This document shows, one piece after another, positions 28,429-37,040 of a stretch of DNA of 64,000 nt. The stretch's first letter is position 1, and each line of letters begins with the position of its first letter. The stretch comes from Smithellaceae bacterium. Its GTDB lineage: Bacteria; Desulfobacterota; Syntrophia; Syntrophales; Smithellaceae. Location of the stretch: contig JAUYFM010000032.1 in NCBI GenBank assembly GCA_030690945.1, positions 1 through 64,000 on the forward strand, read 5' to 3'. The notes under the pieces are model-generated. The model worked only from the letters and a program-made list of their open reading frames with translations, was not told where the DNA came from and made no database searches. The position numbers were made by a program, and so were the translations under genes.

Positions 28429-29901
28429 TCATCCCAAACGGCCAAACAGCTTGGTCACATTCGCCAACTTCTGCATGGCTCCGTCATCAAATTGGCCCGG
28501 CGACAGCCGCCACTGCCAGTTTCCCTGCGATGTCTGCGGCCGATTCATGCGCGCAGACGAGGGCAGCCCGAGGATATCCTGCATCGGGATGATACACACA
28601 TCCGCAACAGAACCCATGGCGAGCCGGATCAACTGCCAGTGTACACACTCCTCATTCATGCCGTCAAGGTACGCATTCAAAAAAGCACGCTCGGCAGGGC
28701 AAAGTCCGTTGTACCAGCCCATCGTAGTATCATTGTCATGCGTTCCTGTATAAACCACACAATTTTTCTCATAGCGGTGCGGCAGATAGATGCTGCTGCC
28801 ATCCGGAGCGAAAGCGAAATGAAGAACCTTCAAACCCGGGAAACCAGTCACGTAAAGCAGTTCAAAGACTTCCGGCGTCAGGTAGCCCAAATCCTCGGCA
28901 ATTAGCGGTAGTTCGCCCAGCGCATTTTTGATTTTGCAAAAAAAGTCCAGCCCCGGGCCGGGAATCCATTGCCCCGTAGCGGCGGTCTTTGCGTCAGCAG
29001 GTATTGCGTAGTAGGATTCGAATGCGCGGAAGTGGTCGATACGCAGGTAATCACACAGGGATATTTGATGAGCGATACGCTTAATCCACCACGCATAACC
29101 CGTTTGCTTCAGCACGTCCCAGTCATAGAGCGGGTTTCCCCAAAGCTGCCCCGTTTCCGAAAAGTAATCCGGTGGACAACCCGCAACGCGTCCTTGTTTA
29201 TCCAGTACGTCACGGCCCATCCAGGCATCCGCGCTGTCCGGCGCCATGTAGATGGGCATATCTCCAATAATACTTATCCCTTTTCCGTTTGCATACTTGC
29301 GTAACACGTCCCACTGCCTGAAAAAAAGGTATTGAACAAATATGTGATAATGGACCTCCTTTTCCAGGCGCAATGTGACAGCTTTAAGCGCGTCGCACCG
29401 CTGTTGTACGAGTTCTTCCGGCCATTCATAATAAGGCTTCATGTCATAAGTGCTTTTCAACGCCATATACAGCGCATAGTCATGTATCCAGACGGCCTGC
29501 CGTTGCTTAAATGCTTCGATTTGGTCAGCCAGACACGCGGCGCTGTGATGGTACGCAAGGCGCAGCACTTGCGACTTGCCGATATATTGTGCGTAATAAT
29601 CCACCGAACACGGATCGCCCGTGAAAAGATTGTCACACATATCCAGTGCATCTCGGGGGAGCAGCCCTTCATAATACAAATCGTCAAAATCGATAAAATA
29701 CGGGTTGCCCGCAAAGGTACTGAAAGTCTGATACGGTGAATCCCCAAATCCCGTTGGCGAAATGGGTAGAACCTGCCAGTAAGTCTGCGCGCTCATCTGC
29801 AGCCTGTCTACAAATTCACGCGAACCCTGCCCGAGTGTTCCGATGCCAAACCGACCGGGCAGCGAAGATATGCCCAGCAATATGCCGCTTCCTCTTTTCA
29901 T
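28429..29901 (-). CDS. malQ: 4-alpha-glucanotransferase (amylomaltase)
   Basis: A 490-residue GH77 enzyme that disproportionates maltodextrins. It opens with RGSGILLGISSLPGRFGIG and holds QVLPISPTGFGDSPYQ, IGDMPIYMAPDSADAW, LRIDHFRAFESYYAIP with the nucleophile Asp, IAEDLGYLTPEV with the acid/base Glu, and YTGTHDNDTTMGWY. Start ATG 29901 is chosen because the conserved N-terminus begins there; an ATG at 29913 is also in frame. Neither has a clear ribosome site. It is the first gene of the minus-strand glycogen run, and its 5' end abuts relics of other genes, which suggests a recombination junction. Confidence 0.93.
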   Translation of the reverse strand: MKRGSGILLGISSLPGRFGIGTLGQGSREFVDRLQMSAQTYWQVLPISPTGFGDSPYQTFSTFAGNPYFIDFDDLYYEGLLPRDALDMCDNLFTGDPCSVDYYAQYIGKSQVLRLAYHHSAACLADQIEAFKQRQAVWIHDYALYMALKSTYDMKPYYEWPEELVQQRCDALKAVTLRLEKEVHYHIFVQYLFFRQWDVLRKYANGKGISIIGDMPIYMAPDSADAWMGRDVLDKQGRVAGCPPDYFSETGQLWGNPLYDWDVLKQTGYAWWIKRIAHQISLCDYLRIDHFRAFESYYAIPADAKTAATGQWIPGPGLDFFCKIKNALGELPLIAEDLGYLTPEVFELLYVTGFPGLKVLHFAFAPDGSSIYLPHRYEKNCVVYTGTHDNDTTMGWYNGLCPAERAFLNAYLDGMNEECVHWQLIRLAMGSVADVCIIPMQDILGLPSSARMNRPQTSQGNWQWRLSPGQFDDGAMQKLANVTKLFGRLG

Positions 29902-29996
29902 GTATAATATCATACACGAGTTTGGTATTCATGACTATGCGATTTTCTACTTCCGCTTTATCTTTTATCATTAACATATGTCCGCCTTAGAAAAAA

Positions 29997-30047
29997 TCAA
30001 GAGGGAAACCGAATTGAACGGTCTATCGTCCCCATGTTCTTTTTCAT
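29997..30047 (-). pseudogene. N-terminal stub of a DUF2892-like inner-membrane protein
   Basis: After AAAGGAG, an ATG at 30047 opens a 16-codon frame reading MKKNMGTIDRSIRFPS and then UGA. M-x-K-N-M/V-G-x-I-D-R-x-I-R is the start of DUF2892 (YgaP C-terminal-like) small membrane proteins, which would normally continue with two hydrophobic helices. Here the match ends at once and the rest is not membrane-like, so the gene is truncated. The stop is unlikely to be selenocysteine because nothing conserved follows it. Confidence 0.45.
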
Positions 30048-30083
30048 CTGCTTCTCCTTTCAGCAATTTTCGTATTACAAAAA

Positions 30084-30245
30084 TTAGTTGCCCCTCTGAT
30101 CGCCTTCTACTTCAGTTTTCCCCTTCTTGTCCTGGACCGGACAAGCCTGCCGCACTCATGTAGAGATACCCATGCGAGGCAAAAGCCATGCCTGCACAAA
30201 TATCCATCCGCCCAGGATCAGAAGTAAAATCAATAAATCGTTCAT
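30084..30245 (-). CDS. Small membrane-anchored predicted selenoprotein (53 aa)
   Basis: A standard ORF call misses this gene. ATG 30245 has GAAAGG seven bases upstream and opens MNDLLILLLILGGWIFVQAW, one hydrophobic helix (residues 4-21). LLPRMGIST, then UGA (30158-30156, residue 30), then VRQACPVQDKKGKTEVEGD and so on to TAA at 30086-30084 follow. The frame is open on both sides of the UGA, the reading is protein-like, and a strong hairpin with a GGUC loop sits 18 nucleotides after the UGA. The predicted Sec30 and Cys35 form a U-x4-C pair just outside the helix. The gene directly follows thioredoxin trxA on the same strand, so a thiol/selenol redox partner is likely. I do not recognise a named family. 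The alternative is a nonsense-mutated small protein. Confidence 0.65.
30126..30145 (-). promoter_or_regulatory. Candidate bacterial SECIS hairpin of the 53-residue gene
   Basis: The mRNA reads CUUGUCC-GGUCCA-GGACAAG: a perfect 7-bp stem with a six-base loop beginning GGUC, much like the GGUCU loop of the E. coli fdhF SECIS. The loop starts 18 nucleotides after the UGA, in the range used by SelB. Confidence 0.65.
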
Positions 30246-30260
30246 TTTTGCCTTTCTTTT

Positions 30261-30297
30261 CTAATGGGGAAGACGGCAAGCCCGCCTTCCCCATTAG
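30261..30297 (-). other. Intercistronic stem-loop between trxA and the small selenoprotein gene
   Basis: A perfect 12-bp inverted repeat (CTAATGGGGAAG with CTTCCCCATTAG) has a 13-base loop and sits between the trxA stop and the next ribosome site. The mRNA after it is A-rich, not U-rich, so it is not an ordinary intrinsic terminator. It may stabilise or process the two-gene transcript. Confidence 0.55.
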
Positions 30298-30300
30298 CGA

Positions 30301-30636
30301 TTAATTCAGATATCTGTCAAACATCGCCGTCAATTGGTTTTTAGATAACAATCCGATCTGCGTTTCCTGCACTTGACCGTTTTTTACCAGAAGCAGCGTC
30401 GGTATGCTCCGGACCCCATACTGTAAAGCGGTTGCGGGATTATCATCCACATTCACCTTTACAATATTTATCCTCTCTCCATACTGGGTCGCCATTTCCT
30501 CCAGAACCGGGCCGATGGTTCTGCAGGGTCCGCACCAAGGCGCCCAGAAATCCACCAGTGTCGGCTTTTCTTCTTCTAACACTATCGTACTAAAATTACT
30601 ATCATCCGCATGTTTTACAAAATCTAGATTGCTCAT
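30301..30636 (-). CDS. trxA: Thioredoxin
   Basis: A 111-residue cytoplasmic thioredoxin with active site WAPWCGPCRTIG (Cys pair near residues 34 and 37), the buried Asp in LVDFWAPW, and the cis-Pro in RSIPTLLLVKNG. AAGGAG precedes the start. It heads a two-gene unit with the small membrane selenoprotein and is divergent from a Crp/Fnr-type regulator with a shared FNR-like site. A second thioredoxin lies at 52104-52433. Confidence 0.95.
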   Translation of the reverse strand: MSNLDFVKHADDSNFSTIVLEEEKPTLVDFWAPWCGPCRTIGPVLEEMATQYGERINIVKVNVDDNPATALQYGVRSIPTLLLVKNGQVQETQIGLLSKNQLTAMFDRYLN

Positions 30637-30740
30637 TTTGGTTTCTCCTTATCGGTAATTTATTTTGTTTCTCTTTTACGTCTGTGGTAAAAGTTATCTT
30701 CTTTTGGCTTTATCAATACACCCGAATCTTTATTGTTGCA

Positions 30741-30754
30741 TTGATCTAAATCAA
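30741..30754. promoter_or_regulatory. FNR-type operator palindrome
   Basis: TTGATCTAAATCAA matches the FNR consensus TTGAT-N4-ATCAA perfectly. It lies in the 134-base gap between trxA (minus) and the Crp/Fnr gene (plus), directly ahead of the latter's AGGAGG. The adjacent regulator has the E-x-x-S-R recognition pattern expected for this site, so autoregulation and control of trxA plus the selenoprotein are plausible. Confidence 0.65.
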
Positions 30755-30770
30755 CGTAGGAGGATATTTT

Positions 30771-31457
30771 TTGCGCATGGATATCACTAAGCAAATAAAG
30801 GATATTGGCCTGTTTGCGGGAATATCTGCAGAAAAATTAGACTTACTGGCAAGGCAGGCAACTTACAAAACATTTAAACCAGGTGAGATGGTCATCGGCG
30901 AGACCGATTCGATCCGGTCATTTTATGTGGTCGTCTCCGGACAGTTAAAACTCTATAGAAGTTCAGTGGAAGGCAAAGAACAGACGCTGCAACTGCTCGG
31001 ACCGGGAGATCCGTTTGGCCTTTGTACAGCTTTTGCAACGGAGTCCTTTCCGGCATCCGCGATGGCCATTGAAGAAAGTTCGGTTCTTTTAATTCCCGGC
31101 ACAGTAATGGAAACGGTAGCCAGACAAGAACCAGCACTGCTGTTCAACATCATTCAGATCTTATCCCAGCGCCTCAAGGATTCCATGACGCTCATCGAAT
31201 CCCTCGCTTTAAAAGAAATTCCAGGGCGGCTGGCATCTTTCCTGCGCCATGCGTTACCAAAAAATGCCGTGGATAAGAAATCTGCCGTGGAACTGACGAT
31301 TTCACAACGGGAACTGGCCAAGATTCTGGGTGCCACACCAGAATCACTTTCCCGCGCCCTAAGAAAAATGGCCAGTGACGGTATCCTAGCAACAGCAGGC
31401 CGTACAATCACCATTCTGGATCACAAAGCGTTAGAGCAACTGGCCGAAGGTGAGTAG
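30771..31457 (+). CDS. Crp/Fnr-family transcriptional regulator
   Basis: A 228-residue regulator with an N-terminal cyclic-nucleotide-binding fold (about 10-125), a long dimer helix (about 128-155), and a C-terminal winged helix. The recognition helix in QRELAKILGATPESLSRALR keeps the E-x-x-S-R pattern that reads TTGAT half-sites in FNR. The N-terminal Cys cluster of oxygen-sensing FNR is absent, and the cNMP phosphate cassette is not evident, so the signal is unknown; redox or NO sensors of the DNR type are possible. The start is probably TTG 30771, seven bases after AGGAGG, with ATG 30777 as the alternative. A perfect FNR palindrome lies just upstream. Confidence 0.88.
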   Translation: MRMDITKQIKDIGLFAGISAEKLDLLARQATYKTFKPGEMVIGETDSIRSFYVVVSGQLKLYRSSVEGKEQTLQLLGPGDPFGLCTAFATESFPASAMAIEESSVLLIPGTVMETVARQEPALLFNIIQILSQRLKDSMTLIESLALKEIPGRLASFLRHALPKNAVDKKSAVELTISQRELAKILGATPESLSRALRKMASDGILATAGRTITILDHKALEQLAEGE

Positions 31458-31487
31458 TTCATGTCGGTCAACTGAAGGAAGTTATTA

Positions 31488-32471
31488 TCACCTATCACTT
31501 TTCAGCAATCTTATAAAAGGTGGCGTTCCTGTGACCGGTAAATTGATGAACTTCAGAAATGCGGGTTGGAATTTTCGGAAATACTCGCCGCCCAGTTTTG
31601 GATCGGACGTGGGCAGCTCCAGCGTGAGCGTAAAAATATTGCGTTCATGTCCGGCATAGTTCCCCAGGGAGCCGGGATAGTAGCCGAACTTTTTCAGTGG
31701 ATGATTGGCTTCTTTGGATATTTTTTCCATCCACTGTTCAAAAGAATTCAGGTTGGACGAAGGCCCGTCATAATCAAAAAAATTCAGAGGGGAATGCGCG
31801 CTCAAAATTTTCTGCGGTTTAAATCGTTTGATGAGCGCAACCTGAAAGAGCGTTTCCTGCTCGGAGGCCGCTTTGGGCCCCGGGTAGTAACGCCGATTAT
31901 TTTTGCCTTTCTCCAGCCACTGGCGATGAGCGTCGGGATGCCAACGCTTTGTGGGGAAATTTCGATTGATGTCCACACCACCGGCATTAACTCTTGTGGG
32001 CGATGGGACCAAATATCCATCAGGATTCACGAGTGGTGCAATCACGATACATTTATCTTGGACAATTTCGGGATGATCTTTAATATAATGCGCCAACTTA
32101 AACATAAGATAAACCGCAGGCAATTCATCACCATGCACCCCGCCTAAAAATAAAATACAATTACCTGACGGTTTGCCAAAATTCGCAAAAATCAGGGGAT
32201 GATTGTTTTTTGATGTCCGGTGATATTCCCAGGGGATACTATCGGGTTTAATATCCTGCCAGCCATACCGCACGTTCTGTTGCTCCAGAATCCCGAGGAA
32301 TTTCCTCAACTCCTGCAACGATTGATCGGCAGCCCAAACCGCAGGAGACAAACATAAACCCCAAAAAACAGAAAAAGCCAGAAAAAAGCACAGAGCTGTT
32401 TCCTTGTTCCTGAATATCACCCTAAACAAAAAAAATTTACCAACGGCAAACAGGCTAATAGGCGTTTTCAT
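31488..32471 (-). CDS. M14-family zinc carboxypeptidase-like protein, exported
   Basis: A 327-residue protein beginning at ATG 32471, which overlaps the gltX stop as ATGA. A hydrophobic signal or anchor (about residues 20-45, ending P-A-V-W-A-A) leads to an M14 fold. The zinc site is LFLGGVHGDELPAVYL (His and Glu), with NPDGYLVPSPTR, GGVDINRNFP (substrate Arg) and a late AHSP His. The catalytic Glu is in TLELPT. It resembles murein-peptide amidases such as MpaA but is predicted [11 protein letters not shown]. Likely role: trimming of peptidoglycan or peptide substrates. Coupling to gltX is positional only. Confidence 0.82.
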   Translation of the reverse strand: MKTPISLFAVGKFFLFRVIFRNKETALCFFLAFSVFWGLCLSPAVWAADQSLQELRKFLGILEQQNVRYGWQDIKPDSIPWEYHRTSKNNHPLIFANFGKPSGNCILFLGGVHGDELPAVYLMFKLAHYIKDHPEIVQDKCIVIAPLVNPDGYLVPSPTRVNAGGVDINRNFPTKRWHPDAHRQWLEKGKNNRRYYPGPKAASEQETLFQVALIKRFKPQKILSAHSPLNFFDYDGPSSNLNSFEQWMEKISKEANHPLKKFGYYPGSLGNYAGHERNIFTLTLELPTSDPKLGGEYFRKFQPAFLKFINLPVTGTPPFIRLLKSDR

Positions 32472-33931
32472 CCCTTCATGTTTTTGGAAATCCACTGATT
32501 CGCCCGCCTCAACCTTTTACAAGCGGAATCCTTACCCAGGATTGCAAAGACCTTATCCAGTTCCGGGCCTTTGACTTTACCGGTGAGAGCTACCCGGACA
32601 GGCATAAACAAATTTCTGCCTTTGCCGCCGGATTTTTCTTTGGCGTGTTTTATCGCCGCGGCATAGATTTCCTGCGACGGACCTGAAGCATGCTCCAGAT
32701 ATTCGCCAAAAGACCTGATCACTTTCCGCGCGTTTTCGGCATCAAAAATCTGTTTTGCGTCAGACGTAATTTCATAACGGTCATCAAAAAACAAATCGAT
32801 GTGTTCGCCAATGTCAGCCAGTGTTGTCAATTCATCTTTAACTGTTTCGATCACATTCTTAAACCACTGAGGATCCAGTGTTTCCGGCAGATAACCAGAC
32901 TCGAGCAAAAACGGATGAAGCCTCATTATTAAATCATCGGTAGCCAGGCTTCTAATATAAATGGCGTTGAGCCAGCGGAGCTTTTCTTCATCAAAGACCG
33001 CGCCGCTTTTGGAAGCGCGTTCCAGTGAAAATGCTTCAACCATCTCGACCTGCGAGAGAACTTCCCGCCCGCCGGTAAAAGAGCTTCCCAGCAGCCCTAA
33101 ATAATTGATAAGAGCTTCGGGTAAAAATCCCTGCTTGCGGAATTCACCCACAGACACAGAACCGTGACGCTTGCTGAGCTTGGCGTGGTCTTTGCCCAGG
33201 ATCAGGCAATGGTGGGCGAAAGCCGGCGGCTCAAACCCGAAAGCCCGATAAAGCATAATCTGCAAGGCTGTGTTGGAAAGATGATCTTCGCCACGGACGA
33301 CATGCGTAATCGCCATCAGATGATCGTCAATCACCACTGCAAAATTGTAGGCGGGCATACCGTTGGAACGGACGATAATAAAATCGCCAATGGATTCACC
33401 CTCAAATTTGATCGTCCCGCGAATCAGATCGTTAAATTCGATAGGGACCTGCGGCACTTTAAAACGGTAGGATGGTTTTCGACCCTGCGCCGCAAGCGCC
33501 TCGCGCTGATTGTCGTTAAGATTGCGACATTTGCCCATGTAGCGCGGCATGCGTTTGCTCAGAATCAGCGCCTGACGTTCCTCTTCAAGCTCTTCCTCCG
33601 TGCAGTAGCAAGGATACACGAGATCCGCGGCAATCAGCTTTTTCAGATAATCCGCATATATACCCAGTCGCTCACTCTGCTTGTAGGACCCGTAAGCGCC
33701 GTCTTTTCCCGGCCCCTCATCCCAGGTAAGCCCCAGCCATTTCAAATCATCGAGCAGGTTGATCTGATAGGAAAGAGCACTGCGGGATTCGTCCGTATCT
33801 TCTATACGTAAAACAAAACTGCCACCGTGATGACGGGCAAACATCCAATTGAATAAAGCGGTGCGCGCATTGCCTACATGCAGTTCGCCAGTGGGTGACG
33901 GTGCGAATCGAACTCTTGGCTTGTCAACCAT
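32468..33931 (-). CDS. gltX: Glutamyl-tRNA synthetase
   Basis: A 487-residue class I synthetase. HIGH motif region [26 protein letters not shown], zinc-free catalytic core with [12 protein letters not shown], and the KMSKS-type loop [12 protein letters not shown] are all present, and the C-terminal anticodon-binding helical part follows. Start ATG 33931 has GGAAAGGA upstream and overlaps the ispDF end by eight bases; the longer frame start at 33958 is inside ispDF. The order ispDF-gltX is a common bacterial neighbourhood. Confidence 0.95.
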   Translation of the reverse strand: MVDKPRVRFAPSPTGELHVGNARTALFNWMFARHHGGSFVLRIEDTDESRSALSYQINLLDDLKWLGLTWDEGPGKDGAYGSYKQSERLGIYADYLKKLIAADLVYPCYCTEEELEEERQALILSKRMPRYMGKCRNLNDNQREALAAQGRKPSYRFKVPQVPIEFNDLIRGTIKFEGESIGDFIIVRSNGMPAYNFAVVIDDHLMAITHVVRGEDHLSNTALQIMLYRAFGFEPPAFAHHCLILGKDHAKLSKRHGSVSVGEFRKQGFLPEALINYLGLLGSSFTGGREVLSQVEMVEAFSLERASKSGAVFDEEKLRWLNAIYIRSLATDDLIMRLHPFLLESGYLPETLDPQWFKNVIETVKDELTTLADIGEHIDLFFDDRYEITSDAKQIFDAENARKVIRSFGEYLEHASGPSQEIYAAAIKHAKEKSGGKGRNLFMPVRVALTGKVKGPELDKVFAILGKDSACKRLRRANQWISKNMKG

Positions 33932-35111
33932 TCTTGATCCTTTCCATACCATTGGCAATGGCCAGCACGGCTACGCCTTCCTCGCGGCCAACAAAACCCA
34001 TGCCTTCATTTGTTTTGGCTTTGATGTTGACAGCTGTCTCTGAAATATTTAAAGCCATCGCAATATTGGCGGCTATCGCCCCGGCATAGGGCGCGAGCTT
34101 GGGCTTTTCCATCATGACCGTGACATCAATATTATGAATGCTCATCCCTTTGGCCTCGATGATTTGTTTCACCCGTTCTAAAAGAATGAGGCTGGATATG
34201 TTTTTGTAAACCTCGTCGTTGTCGGGAAAATGCCTGCCAATGTCTCCACAACCGGCCATGCCTAAAAGTGCGTCACAGACGGCGTGCAGGAGCGCATCGG
34301 CGTCGGAATGCCCCAGCAATCCCCGATCGAAGGGAATTTCAACGCCGCCCAGGATCAGTTTCCTGTCTGGAACGAATCGATGGCTGTCATAACCCAGCCC
34401 GCTCCGATAAATGATCTGTTCCTTCATTTTTTCTTTCATTAAAGCTTCTGCTATAACTAAATCTTCCGGGGTCGTAATTTTTATGTTTTCATATGAACCG
34501 GCAATCATCCGGACTTTCACACCTATTCGCTCAGCTAAAGACGCGTCATCGGTTCCATAATAATGGTCTTTTTCCGCTGCTGCATACGCCCGGCATAAAA
34601 AGTCATACCGAAAAGCCTGGGGCGTTTGCGTCTGCCATAAATTTTGGCGAGGCAATGTTGCCACCACGATGTTTTCACCGGTTGTTTCCTTGATGGTATC
34701 TTTAGCTGGAACCCCGATAGACGCGGCTCCCTCTTCGGCTGCCATTTTCACAACCCGAGCAATCATTTCTTCCGTTACAAACGGACGCACGCCGTCATGG
34801 ACGATCACAACATCGCATGGCTTCGCAATAGCTTCAAGACCATTACGAACCGAATCCTGACGCTGAGAGCCTCCTTTTACAACGGTGGATACTTTTGTCA
34901 AACCGTATTTTTCAACAATCTGTTCCCGGACGAATACCAAATCATCTTGCGGCACAACCAGGATAACATCATCAGTGATCCCGGATTTCTGAAATACATG
35001 GAGTGTATGAACCAGCACCGGCAGGGAGCTCAGGGAAAGGTATTGCTTGGCGACGTCGGCGCCCAATCTTTTGCCGGAACCACCGGCGGGAATGATCGCT
35101 ACTGTATTCAT
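33924..35111 (-). CDS. ispDF: Bifunctional IspD/IspF (MEP pathway)
   Basis: A 395-residue fusion of two isoprenoid-precursor enzymes. Residues 1-235 are IspD (CDP-ME synthase): [33 protein letters not shown], and the usual T-P-Q-A-F. Residues 240-395 are IspF (MECDP synthase): [19 protein letters not shown] with metal Asp/His, [19 protein letters not shown], and [17 protein letters not shown]. Such fusions are frequent in delta- and epsilonproteobacteria. Start ATG 35111 follows GGAG and matches the conserved N-terminus. An intrinsic terminator lies just upstream, so it may have its own promoter or be attenuated. Confidence 0.95.
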   Translation of the reverse strand: MNTVAIIPAGGSGKRLGADVAKQYLSLSSLPVLVHTLHVFQKSGITDDVILVVPQDDLVFVREQIVEKYGLTKVSTVVKGGSQRQDSVRNGLEAIAKPCDVVIVHDGVRPFVTEEMIARVVKMAAEEGAASIGVPAKDTIKETTGENIVVATLPRQNLWQTQTPQAFRYDFLCRAYAAAEKDHYYGTDDASLAERIGVKVRMIAGSYENIKITTPEDLVIAEALMKEKMKEQIIYRSGLGYDSHRFVPDRKLILGGVEIPFDRGLLGHSDADALLHAVCDALLGMAGCGDIGRHFPDNDEVYKNISSLILLERVKQIIEAKGMSIHNIDVTVMMEKPKLAPYAGAIAANIAMALNISETAVNIKAKTNEGMGFVGREEGVAVLAIANGMERIKNG

Positions 35112-35130
35112 AACAACTCCAAAATAAAAA

Positions 35131-35160
35131 CGGGCCCGGAAAACTATTTTCCCGGGCCCG
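35131..35160 (-). terminator. Terminator between the yacL-like gene and ispDF
   Basis: On the minus strand a 9-bp GC stem (CGGGCCCGG with CCGGGCCCG) with an A/T-rich loop is followed by TTTTTATTTT. It can end the carD-yacL side or attenuate readthrough into ispDF. Confidence 0.75.
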
Positions 35161-35212
35161 TTCGCCAAAGGTATTTCTTTCCGGCCAAAAAAGACAACAG
35201 TGATATGTTTTA

Positions 35213-36229
35213 TTAATTAATACTCTTCTTTTCGGCGGCTTCTTTCAATTCCGTGAAAATCATCCGGCCGGCCGTTGTTTGCAGTACACTTGTGACAACA
35301 ACCTCAACATTCATATTAATCATTTTCTGCGCGCTATCCACGATAATCATGGTTCCGTCATCCAGGTAACCGACACCCTGCCCCTGCTCTTTACCTTCCC
35401 GGATAATCTTAACCAGCATTTGCTCTCCGGGTAAAACCACCGGTTTCATCGCATTGGCCAGTTCATTGACATTCAGCACCCGCACCCCCTGCAACTCTGC
35501 AACTTTATTAAGATTATAGTCGTTGGTCATGAGTTTGGCATTTATTTTCTGGGCCAGGGCCACGAGTTTACCGTCCACGCCTTTTATTTTCGGGAAATCC
35601 TGTTCAACGATTTCAATATTTATTGCGGAGCTTTTCTGCATGCGATTGAGAATATCCAATCCCCGCCGGCCTCTTGACCGCTTCATCGAATCAGACGAAT
35701 CAGCAATAAACTGTAATTCATTGAGAACAAAACGCGGAACAATCAGTTCTCCATCCATAAAACCGGTATCGCAAATATCTGCAATTCTTCCGTCAATGAT
35801 AACGCTGGTATCCAGCAAGCGGTTGTCAACACAATTCTTGCCTTCCGCACCACGAAAATTGAACTCTTCCACCTTTTTTGACCCGAGAACTAAACCAAGG
35901 TAACCTAATATACCAGTCAGAAGCAGATAAATCCAGGGAACAACCTGCTGATTCTGTGTGATCTTGATGACCATATTCAAGCCAAAACCAAGAATTAATG
36001 CAATCAGCAAACCGATGACCATACCGATAACACCGCCCGCGATTATTCTCAGAGATAACTTACGGATATCCTTTTCAACCCTGATGACCAGCAGCGCAAC
36101 TATTAAACCTATAATAAATCCGACAATTGCCTGAAAAATAGCATACGAGTTTGTCGCTGCCAGCATATAGTAAGTGATAAAATAACCGCTAATCGAACAG
36201 GCTAAAACTAATATTGCTCTTACGATCAA
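35213..36229 (-). CDS. PIN-TRAM domain integral membrane protein (YacL-like)
   Basis: A 338-residue protein: four hydrophobic helices in residues 1-115, a PIN nuclease domain ([15 protein letters not shown] with the first Asp, then [11 protein letters not shown], and MTNDYNL), and a C-terminal TRAM RNA-binding domain ([17 protein letters not shown]). It is the widespread YacL family; a membrane-tethered RNase role is inferred. The best start is TTG 36229, eight bases after AGGAGG; the GTG at 36238 overlaps that ribosome site. Position next to carD and ispD is conserved in many bacteria. Confidence 0.88.
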   Translation of the reverse strand: MIVRAILVLACSISGYFITYYMLAATNSYAIFQAIVGFIIGLIVALLVIRVEKDIRKLSLRIIAGGVIGMVIGLLIALILGFGLNMVIKITQNQQVVPWIYLLLTGILGYLGLVLGSKKVEEFNFRGAEGKNCVDNRLLDTSVIIDGRIADICDTGFMDGELIVPRFVLNELQFIADSSDSMKRSRGRRGLDILNRMQKSSAINIEIVEQDFPKIKGVDGKLVALAQKINAKLMTNDYNLNKVAELQGVRVLNVNELANAMKPVVLPGEQMLVKIIREGKEQGQGVGYLDDGTMIIVDSAQKMINMNVEVVVTSVLQTTAGRMIFTELKEAAEKKSIN

Positions 36230-36404
36230 CTGCGTCACCTCCTTTCTATAAAATTATATAAATGTCATATATATACATCAATAAACACCTAAAATACTTC
36301 TTAAATAATATGGAGGCCTCATTTTTTCCATGATCAAGGAAAGCTGATCCCGTCCTATTTTTATTTTTCAAAGAGCATGATATTATTTAACAAATTATAG
36401 ACCG

Positions 36405-36890
36405 CTATTGTACCGTAAAAATCATCTGCAAATCGTGTTCGACTTTTGCTTCCTGCGCATTAGTGGCCACAGATATTTCTTTAACCAGCAAATTTTTAGC
36501 GGTATCCATCATCTTCCGCTCTCCGAAGGAAAGATTCTTATCACTTTTTAAGATAAACAAATCCCGCAAAACACTGGCAATTTCAAATACAGAACCGGTT
36601 TTGATCTTCTCCAGGTACTCACGATAGCGCTTATTCCAAGTTTGCTTATCGATGGTGACATCTTTATTACGCAAAATTTCATACACTCTGGGTATTTCCT
36701 TCTCCAGAATGACTTCGCGAAGCCCCACAGCCTTGGCCGATGTCGTCGGGATCATGATCTTCATGCCGTTACCCATAATTTTCATTACATAAAAAGGCTG
36801 CTTCTTTCCCATAACCTCTCTATTTTCAATAGCTTCAATGACACCGACACCTTGTGCCGGATATACCGCCAAATCCCCTACTTTAAACAT
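36405..36890 (-). CDS. carD: CarD-family transcription regulator
   Basis: A 161-residue RNA-polymerase-binding regulator. The N-terminal Tudor-like RID domain begins FKVGDLAVYPAQGVGVIEAI, followed by IPTTSAKAVGLRE and a helical C-terminal half (NKRYREYLEKIKTG). CarD stabilises open complexes at rRNA and other promoters in bacteria that have it. Start ATG 36890 fits the conserved N-terminus and has AGGGA upstream; a 21-residue longer frame is not homologous. 36239-36404 between it and the YacL-like gene shows no gene. Confidence 0.93.
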   Translation of the reverse strand: MFKVGDLAVYPAQGVGVIEAIENREVMGKKQPFYVMKIMGNGMKIMIPTTSAKAVGLREVILEKEIPRVYEILRNKDVTIDKQTWNKRYREYLEKIKTGSVFEIASVLRDLFILKSDKNLSFGERKMMDTAKNLLVKEISVATNAQEAKVEHDLQMIFTVQ

Positions 36891-37040
36891 TGTATATTTC
36901 CCTGCCTTTCTATAATAAGGTGTCAAGATAGCACTTATTATGCATTTAGTCAATGATTAATGCAATTTACTGAAATGCTTAGGAAATACAAAATCAATGT
37001 TCACGCGTGCAAATTTATTTGTCGGCAAGGAGACAGTTAA

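Noticed and set aside
29997-30047. UGA of the DUF2892-like stub as a third selenocysteine codon
   Set aside because: The downstream frame ends soon, shows no family match and no Cys or Sec is expected there in DUF2892 proteins.
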